Shown: in pieces, positions 1 to 5,372 of the stretch | Layout of the letters: each line of letters opens with the position of its first letter | Position numbering within the stretch: the stretch's first letter is position 1 | NCBI GenBank assembly: GCA_018702715.1 | Contig: JABIYQ010000163.1 | Location: 1 to 5,372, forward strand | DNA: 5,372 nt | From: Desulfobacula sp. | GTDB lineage: Bacteria; Desulfobacterota; Desulfobacteria; Desulfobacterales; Desulfobacteraceae | Reading direction: 5' to 3' | Made by a program: the position numbers and the translations under genes | Notes under the pieces: generated by a model | The model's database searches: none | The model's input: the letters and a program-made list of their open reading frames with translations, nothing else | Told to the model about the DNA's origin: nothing

Positions 1-43
1 GCAAGCCTGACCCCACTCGAATTTGCCTGAAAGCGAGATAACA

Positions 44-1702
44 ATGGAACTTGTAAGTCAGCATGTAAAGGGCATAATGGAAGAGTGCAAACTTCGGGCC
101 CAGGATCAAGGTTTGAAGTTTGATGATGAAACCCTTGAATATATCGTGACCAACCGGGATATGATTGAACTGAGTCCTAAAGTCATGATACCCACTCTTT
201 ATGACTACTGGGTACATGATGTACGAGTCCTGTCAGGAAAGGGCATGTATGAAGCCTATCCTTCCAATCCATATGAAACTGTCATAAACACACGCCCGGC
301 CATTTCTTTTTACAATGATAACAACCCTGACTGGCTCAATGTAATGATTTTTTACCATGTCCTTGGGCATATCGATTTTTTTCAGAATAATCTTTTCTAT
401 AAAAATACATGGGAAATTGATTTAACGGGTCAGGCATTGTCGGACAAAAGGCTGATCGCCCAGCTGCGATCTGAAAAGGGCAGATGGGTTGATTATGCCA
501 TTGAATTTTCCCGGAGTATAGACAACCTTGTTGGGTATCAAAAAGAACTTAGCCACACCATCATGAATGGTAGTCGCGTGTGCCCCTTAGGGTGTCGACA
601 ATTGAGTAAAATCGATTTTTATTTTGATATATTTTTACAGAAAATTAAAAATGTATCTCATAATAAATATTTAAAGGAGATTACAAGATTCAATTTTGTC
701 CAAAAGGGAAATGAAGATTTTTTTTCTCGGGTTTTGAGCAAATACCCGGAATTTGAAGAATTATATAAAAAAGAAGCGTCCATAAAAAGAAAGCCTGAGT
801 TAGATGTTGTGGGATATATCCTTGAAAACTCATCATTTTCAAAAGAAGATGAAAATAATTGGATCAAATCTGTGATTCAAATTGTTAAGAACACATCTTT
901 ATATTTTCAACCACAGATTAGAACAAAAATTATGAATGAGGGGTGGGCAAGTTATTGGCATGAATATCTTTTTATGCGAGATGACAGGATCTGCGGTCAT
1001 GAATCAGATTTTGCCAAGGTCAATGCTAGTGTAACATCTATGCCAAAAGTCGGATTAAATCCCTATGCGCTTGGAATGAGAATATTTGAACATATTAAAG
1101 ATATGGAAGATAAGGGGCGCTATTGTTTTGATTATATGTTTTTAAAAGATGAGATAGGGAAAAAAACCTATAATCAGAACAAAAATTCAGGTGATGAATT
1201 CATCTTAAAGGTTCGAGAAAATTTCAACGATTTTACCTTTATCAATACATTTATAGATCAGGAGTTTGTTTCCAGGTATAACCTTTTTGTTGCAGGCAAG
1301 ACTTTTAATTCTTCCAGAATGTCATGGGAATACTATATCAAATCTAAAAATGCGCAAGATTACAAGGAAATGATTATTGATACCTTATATCACCCTCCTG
1401 AAATATTTGTAGATATAGCCGGTACAAAGGATGGAATTTTGTGTCTGAATCATAAATTTGAAAATAAACCCTTGAAGATGGACTATATTGAAAATACCAT
1501 GATGGGTATAGAATATTTGTGGGGAGGACCTGTCCATCTGGAAACAAGTGAACCTGCGACATCCGGGCAAACCGCAACCAACTATGCAAATTTTTGGGAT
1601 CCCGGCTCTCCTAAAACCAACAAAGATAAGCTTACACCTGTCAAATGGAAAAGAATTGTTTATATGATTGAAAACCGCAAACTTTCAAAAAAGGAGGTAT
1701 GA
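44..1702 (+). CDS. spoVR: SpoVR family protein (YcgB-like), divergent form
   Basis: Member of the SpoVR/YcgB family, a cytoplasmic partner of PrkA. In B. subtilis it is needed for spore cortex formation; its biochemical activity is unknown. Numbering from ATG 44 (552 residues), the family blocks seen are an N-terminal segment with N-R-D-M-I-E-L, the histidine block HVLGHIDFFQNN (H105, H109), the block YFxPQIRTKIMNEGWASYWH ending at H306 (E299, W301, W305), then LNPYALGMRIFEHI, FIDQEFV (403-409), and a C-terminal LWGGPVHLET (492-501). A tail of about 50 residues follows, beyond where I expect typical members to end, and the total exceeds the usual roughly 470-510. No signal peptide or membrane segment is evident. 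Residues about 175-260 do not resemble conserved family blocks and are encoded by very AT-rich DNA. ATG 44 is preferred because a weak purine stretch (AAAGCGAG) precedes it and family similarity begins there; TTG 23 is in frame but lacks a ribosome binding site. The family call is firm; the start is moderately sure. Confidence 0.93.
   Translation: MELVSQHVKGIMEECKLRAQDQGLKFDDETLEYIVTNRDMIELSPKVMIPTLYDYWVHDVRVLSGKGMYEAYPSNPYETVINTRPAISFYNDNNPDWLNVMIFYHVLGHIDFFQNNLFYKNTWEIDLTGQALSDKRLIAQLRSEKGRWVDYAIEFSRSIDNLVGYQKELSHTIMNGSRVCPLGCRQLSKIDFYFDIFLQKIKNVSHNKYLKEITRFNFVQKGNEDFFSRVLSKYPEFEELYKKEASIKRKPELDVVGYILENSSFSKEDENNWIKSVIQIVKNTSLYFQPQIRTKIMNEGWASYWHEYLFMRDDRICGHESDFAKVNASVTSMPKVGLNPYALGMRIFEHIKDMEDKGRYCFDYMFLKDEIGKKTYNQNKNSGDEFILKVRENFNDFTFINTFIDQEFVSRYNLFVAGKTFNSSRMSWEYYIKSKNAQDYKEMIIDTLYHPPEIFVDIAGTKDGILCLNHKFENKPLKMDYIENTMMGIEYLWGGPVHLETSEPATSGQTATNYANFWDPGSPKTNKDKLTPVKWKRIVYMIENRKLSKKEV
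1691..1698 (+). promoter_or_regulatory. Strong ribosome binding site of prkA
   Basis: AAGGAGGT is a near-perfect Shine-Dalgarno sequence, 10 bases before ATG 1709. It lies inside the last codons of spoVR, whose TGA stop is at 1700-1702. Ribosomes finishing spoVR therefore cover the site, which suggests translational coupling. An ATG at 1699 overlaps the spoVR stop but sits only one base from the site and opens just a 14-codon frame, so the site most likely serves 1709. Confidence 0.85.
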
Positions 1703-1708
1703 TTTTAA

Positions 1709-4018
1709 ATGGAAACAATACCTTCAAAAAAAAACTCTATTGACCAAGCACTCGATTTATTGGATAAAAACATAATAGATCACCAAAGGCATGCTCCTGT
1801 TCCGTTTGAAGAATTCTTAAATATTTTAAATGCAAATCCTTCCCAGGTCCTACGAAATATCTTTCAGACCTTTCATGACATGATAAAATATTATGTTGAT
1901 GAATCAGAGGACACAATAACAGGAAATATTGATAAGCTGACCTTTACAAATTATGATTGTTCAAGACTTTTTGTTGAAGATTCTGAAAATCCCTATTTTA
2001 CAGACATGCTTTTTGCCAATCGATTCATGAAACAGATGGAGTATCTTCGACATGGGGCGCAGCAGAATCGAATTTATATTTTTGATGGCCCCCATGGCTG
2101 TGGGAAAAGCACATTTTTAAACAATTTGTTAAAGAAATTCGAAATTTATGCCAATTCTGAAAAAGGCTTCAGATATGAAATTGTTTGGCGGCTTAATATT
2201 AAGAAACTTCAGGACAAAGACACAACTTTATCAGCATCAGCCTTTGAGAAATTCATGCACTATGTTGAAAAAAAAGACGATGCCGATTATGAACAAGATG
2301 CTGATGACAGTTTATATGCCGGTACAAAAACCGACTATATTGAAGTGCCCTGTATTTCTCATGACAACCCTTTTCTGGCAATCCCTAAAGATCAACGAAG
2401 AATTGTCCTGGATGAATTGATTAAAAACGATGAATTCAAATGGCGTCTATTTACAGAAAAAGAATATGAATGGGTGTTTAAAGAAGAAGTTTGTACGATT
2501 TGTTCTTCAATCTATCATTCGTTACTGGAAAGATTGAGCAATCCGACCGAAGTATTTAAAATGTTATATGCCCGACCTTACTATTTTAACAGACGTCTTG
2601 GAAACGGTATCAGTGTCTTTAACCCGGGCGACAGGCCGTTAAAACAAAATATTATTTCAAATCAAATGCTTCAAAAAAGAATAAATGCTCTGTTCCGGGA
2701 CAGTAATGTGATCCATTATCTGTATTCCGGTTTTGCAAAAATCAATAATGGGATTTATGCGCTCATGGATATAAAGACTCACAACATTGATCGCATGGTT
2801 GAACTTCATAACATCATCAGTGAAGGGCTTCACAAGGTAGAAGATATTGAAGAAAGGGTAAATTCATTGTTTTTTGCCTTGATGAATCCAGAAGATAAAC
2901 GAAGTATTCGGGATTTACCTTCTTTTGAAGACAGAATCCAGTATATTGATATCCCTTACGTCCTGGACATTAAAACCGAAGTTAAGATTTATAATAATAT
3001 TTTTGGTAGACATATTGAAGGCAGCTTTCTTCCTATGGTCCTTGAAAATTTTGCCCGGATCATAATCTGTACGAGAATAGGAAAAAAATCACCGGCATTG
3101 ACCCTTTGGATAAAAGATCCATTAAAATATAAGAATTATTGTGATGATCAGCTTTTGCTATTAAAAATGGAATTATTTTCAGGGAATATTCCTAAATGGT
3201 TGGGAGAAGAAGATGTTAAATCTCTTGACAATAAGATGCTCAAAAAAATTATTGCTGAATCTGAAATTTATGGAAAAGAAGGACTATCCGGAAGGGATGC
3301 CATTAAAATATTTGATCAATTCTATTCAAAATATGCAAAAGAAGACCGGCTGATTAATATGCCGGATTTATGCACTTTTTTCAGCAAACTTGATGATCAG
3401 ACAAAAAGATTGATCCCTGTAGGATTTCTTGAATCTTTATTGCGAATGTATGATTACAGCATTCTTCAACAGGTGAAAGAGTCGCTATACTATTACAATG
3501 AGGACCAGATTGCCAAAGATATTAAAAATTATATTTCTGCTGTGACCAGCGATATAGATTCAATTGTAAAGTGTATTTTTACAAAAGAAGAGATTTTTGT
3601 GACCGAAGCCTTTCTTGAAAGCATTGAAAACCGGCTTCTTTCTGAGAATATGGACAAGAAAAAAAGAGATGAGATCCGGAATGATGTATTAAAAGAGTAT
3701 ACCACCCTAACCCTTTCCCATGAGATCATGATTGAAGGGAAAAATATTATAGAAACCCGGCTGTTTGAATCCCTATATGAGCGATATGTTCACAACCTGA
3801 AAAAAAGGGTGCTGGAACCTTTTATTGAAAATGAAAATTTCAGGAATGCCATCAAGGATTTTGACACAGATAAATTTAAAGCCCATGACAAACGGATTAA
3901 AAAAGATGTAAAATTTTTGTTAGATAACCTTTCCGCAAAATTCGGGTATACGACCCAGGGGGCTAATGAGGCGTGTATCTATGTGATTGACAATGGTCTT
4001 GCAAACAAATTCAAATAA
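1709..4018 (+). CDS. prkA: PrkA family AAA+ protein (YeaG-like Ser/Thr kinase family), large divergent form
   Basis: PrkA/YeaG family: an AAA+ ATPase region followed by the PrkA C-terminal domain. Family members have been reported as a Ser/Thr protein kinase and, in B. subtilis, as an ATP-dependent protease; E. coli YeaG acts in sustained nitrogen starvation. Visible blocks: an N-terminal FEEFLNILNANP (33-44) and FHDMIKYYV (55-63); Walker A GPHGCGKST (127-135, K133); an acidic stretch (189-200); a C-x2-H (C215, H218) and C-x2-C (C262, C265) set; GISVFNPGD, matching the family's GIGTFxPxD; a Walker B-like NNGIYALMDI (346-355); a GLSGR motif (525-529) that resembles an AAA+ sensor 2, R529; and a C-terminal FGYTTQGANEACIYVIDNGL typical of PrkA ends. 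At 769 residues it is longer than the usual roughly 630-690. The usual Glu in Walker B is Asp354, and another family Glu is Ala351. No signal peptide or membrane segment is seen. It lies 6 bases after spoVR with a strong ribosome binding site, so it is in the same operon. The family call is firm; kinase or protease activity of this copy is not shown by the sequence. Confidence 0.93.
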   Translation: METIPSKKNSIDQALDLLDKNIIDHQRHAPVPFEEFLNILNANPSQVLRNIFQTFHDMIKYYVDESEDTITGNIDKLTFTNYDCSRLFVEDSENPYFTDMLFANRFMKQMEYLRHGAQQNRIYIFDGPHGCGKSTFLNNLLKKFEIYANSEKGFRYEIVWRLNIKKLQDKDTTLSASAFEKFMHYVEKKDDADYEQDADDSLYAGTKTDYIEVPCISHDNPFLAIPKDQRRIVLDELIKNDEFKWRLFTEKEYEWVFKEEVCTICSSIYHSLLERLSNPTEVFKMLYARPYYFNRRLGNGISVFNPGDRPLKQNIISNQMLQKRINALFRDSNVIHYLYSGFAKINNGIYALMDIKTHNIDRMVELHNIISEGLHKVEDIEERVNSLFFALMNPEDKRSIRDLPSFEDRIQYIDIPYVLDIKTEVKIYNNIFGRHIEGSFLPMVLENFARIIICTRIGKKSPALTLWIKDPLKYKNYCDDQLLLLKMELFSGNIPKWLGEEDVKSLDNKMLKKIIAESEIYGKEGLSGRDAIKIFDQFYSKYAKEDRLINMPDLCTFFSKLDDQTKRLIPVGFLESLLRMYDYSILQQVKESLYYYNEDQIAKDIKNYISAVTSDIDSIVKCIFTKEEIFVTEAFLESIENRLLSENMDKKKRDEIRNDVLKEYTTLTLSHEIMIEGKNIIETRLFESLYERYVHNLKKRVLEPFIENENFRNAIKDFDTDKFKAHDKRIKKDVKFLLDNLSAKFGYTTQGANEACIYVIDNGLANKFK

Positions 4019-4035
4019 TTTTGTTTTAATTTTGC

Positions 4036-4063
4036 TTGATTCTTTTTAAAACTTACTTTAAAT
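4036..4063 (+). promoter_or_regulatory. Candidate sigma-70 promoter for mfd (weak)
   Basis: TTGATT (4036-4041) and TTAAAT (4058-4063) are separated by 16 bases, each matching four of six bases of the sigma-70 consensus. They lie about 80 bases before the mfd start, where a promoter would be expected if mfd is its own unit. In DNA this AT-rich such pairs arise often by chance, so this is only a candidate. Confidence 0.25.
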
Positions 4064-4133
4064 CAGGACAATGATTTTTAATAGTGACCTTCAGGTTAAA
4101 GGAAATTTTCTACCCATCCAATCAAGTATGTTC

Positions 4134-4137
4134 AGGT
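4134..4137 (+). promoter_or_regulatory. Ribosome binding site of mfd, short
   Basis: AGGT lies 4 bases before ATG 4142. It is a partial Shine-Dalgarno match, much weaker than the one before prkA. It supports 4142 as the start; no other ATG, GTG or TTG occurs in frame between the upstream stop at 4097 and 4142. Confidence 0.55.
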
Positions 4138-4141
4138 AAAT

Positions 4142-5372
4142 ATGCCCAACCATTTAATTAAAAATGTTCAACCCTCCGGTAATGCTGTAGTTATTACTCA
4201 AACAGACGGTTCTCATAAAGCCTATCTAACCTCAAAATGGTATGGCACTTTTGATGTATCAATTCTTGTTGTTTTAAAAGATACAAAAAAAGCTCTTCGT
4301 TTTTTAGATGAATTAAATTTTTTTTTACCGAACAAAAAAGACAAGATTGTTTTTTTCCCGGGTTATAATATTCTGCCGTTCAAATCCCTGGCCTATCATA
4401 AAGAAACTTCTACAAACAGACTTGCAGCCTTGTCAAAAATCATGAATTCAGATTCAGAACCTTTAATTGTTGTAACGGTTGTGGACACCATTTTACAAAA
4501 ATTGATTCCAAAGAAAAATTTGATGGATTTTGCAGAGCTGGTCATTGCCAATGAGGAAATTGACAGGGATGATCTTGTCTTGAAACTTGAATCCGGAGGA
4601 TATAGCAAGACGTCTCTTGTGGAAGATCCAGGTGAGTATTCTGTACGGGGAGGTATTCTGGATGTTTTTTCTCCAGGAGAAAAATATCCGGTCCGCATGG
4701 AGTTTTTTGGTGACCTGGTGGAATCCATCCGGTATTTTTCCGTCTATACTCAGCGGGGGATAAAAGAAATTTTTGAAACCATAATTATCCCGGCAACTGA
4801 AGCCATATTGATAAAAGAAAATTTACCCCATATTCTGGCCCGTCTCAGACAGGCTGGAACCCTTGCCGGACTCGAGGCATCAAAAATCAGATCATATGTT
4901 AATGAAACACGTGAGTTTGGAAGATTCCCGGGTGTTGAAAGCATGCTGTCAATAGTTTATGAAAAATTAGATAATTTTTTTGACTATATTCCTGAGAATA
5001 CGCTTTTAGTGATGGATTCTCCCGGCGATCTTGAATCCGGGGCAATAGATTTTGAAAACAAAACTCTTATTAATTACAAAGCAACAGCTGCAGAAAGCAG
5101 GCTTTGCGTCGAGCCCGATTCCATTTATTTAAAATGGGATAAGATAAGCTCATTGATTAAATCAAGAAAGCAGGTTTCTTTTAAACCATTTGATATGGCC
5201 AATGCCCCTTCTAAAGAGGAACAGGAGCCGAACCTTTCATTTGAGTTTTTAGATAACACTGATTTGTCTTCTTTATTAAAAAGAGAAGGAACAAAAGAGA
5301 ATCCTTTAATCCCGCTGGTTGACTGGTTTAATGATCATTTAGACTATAAAAGGATAGTTCTTATTGTCTTAA
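4142..5372 (+). CDS. mfd: Transcription-repair coupling factor Mfd, N-terminal part (runs off the window)
   Basis: Mfd binds RNA polymerase stalled at DNA damage, removes it using its translocase motor, and recruits UvrA to start nucleotide excision repair. The frame stays open from ATG 4142 through the right edge, giving 410 residues of a protein usually about 1,150 long. Only the UvrB-like N-terminal module and the beginning of the next domain are present; the RNA-polymerase-interacting and helicase domains lie beyond the window. The hallmarks are FFPGYNILPFKSLAYHKET followed by RLAAL, matching the family's FPxWExLPYE...RL pattern, and GGYSK...PGEYSVRGGILDVFSPG (163-179) with PVRMEFFGDLVESIRYF and a following QRG. 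By spacing, R169, R185 and F189 match E. coli Mfd R165, R181 and F185, which contact UvrA; this is inferred from offsets. The gene lies 123 bases after prkA on the same strand and is probably a separate unit. Identification is firm. Confidence 0.95.
   Translation, partial: MPNHLIKNVQPSGNAVVITQTDGSHKAYLTSKWYGTFDVSILVVLKDTKKALRFLDELNFFLPNKKDKIVFFPGYNILPFKSLAYHKETSTNRLAALSKIMNSDSEPLIVVTVVDTILQKLIPKKNLMDFAELVIANEEIDRDDLVLKLESGGYSKTSLVEDPGEYSVRGGILDVFSPGEKYPVRMEFFGDLVESIRYFSVYTQRGIKEIFETIIIPATEAILIKENLPHILARLRQAGTLAGLEASKIRSYVNETREFGRFPGVESMLSIVYEKLDNFFDYIPENTLLVMDSPGDLESGAIDFENKTLINYKATAAESRLCVEPDSIYLKWDKISSLIKSRKQVSFKPFDMANAPSKEEQEPNLSFEFLDNTDLSSLLKREGTKENPLIPLVDWFNDHLDYKRIVLIVL

Larger units (their letters stand above)
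4019..4141. other. Intergenic gap between prkA and mfd
   Basis: This 123-base AT-rich gap has no open frame of note. All frames carry stops, including a TAA at 4097-4099 in the mfd frame that limits how far mfd could extend upstream. The only inverted repeats are weak: a 7-bp, almost all A/T stem (4003-4009 with 4020-4026) overlapping the end of prkA, a 6-bp pair CTTTAA/TTAAAG (4056-4061 with 4096-4101), and a small GACC-TTCA-GGTT hairpin near 4085-4096. None is a GC-rich stem followed by a T run, so transcription may end by Rho or read through into mfd. Confidence 0.7.

Noticed and set aside
1699..1743. ATG at 1699 overlapping the spoVR stop (ATGA) as a start codon
   Set aside because: It opens only 14 codons and sits one base from the ribosome binding site, too close for use; ATG 1709 opens the full PrkA frame.
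1417..2330. Repeated GCCGGTACAAA in spoVR and prkA
   Set aside because: Only 11 bases, in coding sequence of two genes, with no flanking similarity; chance or shared codons explain it.
2148..2420. A 90-codon + strand frame inside prkA
   Set aside because: It is out of frame within the AAA+ region of prkA, whose family motifs run straight through it; no ribosome binding site or domain supports it.
4003..4026. 7-bp inverted repeat AAACAAA/TTTGTTT around the prkA stop as a terminator
   Set aside because: The stem has one G-C pair and a 10-base loop, too weak for an intrinsic terminator, and it overlaps coding sequence.
4242..4260. TGGCAC as a sigma-54 promoter half
   Set aside because: It lies inside mfd and no TTGC/TTGCA element follows at the required spacing.
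4396..4944. Open frames on the minus strand opposite mfd
   Set aside because: They lie antisense to a clear Mfd coding frame, have Ser/Arg-rich shadow-like composition and no recognisable domain.

Overview
The window holds three genes on the + strand of an AT-rich bacterial genome: a SpoVR-family protein, a large PrkA-family AAA+ protein, and the first third of mfd, which runs off the right edge. There are no RNA genes, CRISPR arrays, insertion sequences or integration sites. The pairing of a divergent SpoVR with a roughly 770-residue PrkA, the low G+C and the adjacent mfd would fit an anaerobic Desulfobacterota (Desulfobacterales-like) genome. That assignment is an impression from protein style and was not tested by a search.

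Layout. Bases 1-43 are the left edge, probably the end of an upstream gene. Bases 44-1702 encode SpoVR; an in-frame TTG at 23 is a less likely start. Only 6 bases separate its stop from prkA (1709-4018), and the strong ribosome binding site of prkA lies inside the last codons of spoVR, so the two are almost certainly cotranscribed and probably translationally coupled. Bases 4019-4141 are intergenic, with a weak promoter candidate and no convincing terminator. Bases 4142-5372 encode the N-terminal 410 residues of the transcription-repair coupling factor Mfd.

How the genes work together. PrkA (YeaG), a DUF444 von Willebrand-like protein (YeaH) and SpoVR (YcgB) form a widely conserved triad tied to stationary phase, starvation and, in Bacillus, sporulation. 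Two members are here; the DUF444 gene is not, and would be expected just upstream if the triad is complete. The biochemical role of the triad is not settled: PrkA has been described as a Ser/Thr kinase and, in B. subtilis, as an ATP-dependent protease, and SpoVR has no agreed activity. mfd is a housekeeping DNA-repair gene and is probably a separate transcription unit.

The points most worth a second look are the unusual Walker B region of this PrkA, a Cys/His set in its AAA+ region that could bind a metal, a conserved H-x3-H plus N-E-G-W-A...W-H constellation in SpoVR, a nine-A run at the start of prkA where a one-base slip stops translation at once, and a sharp fall in G+C inside spoVR near base 600. 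I see no clear new system beyond this divergent SpoVR-PrkA pair.
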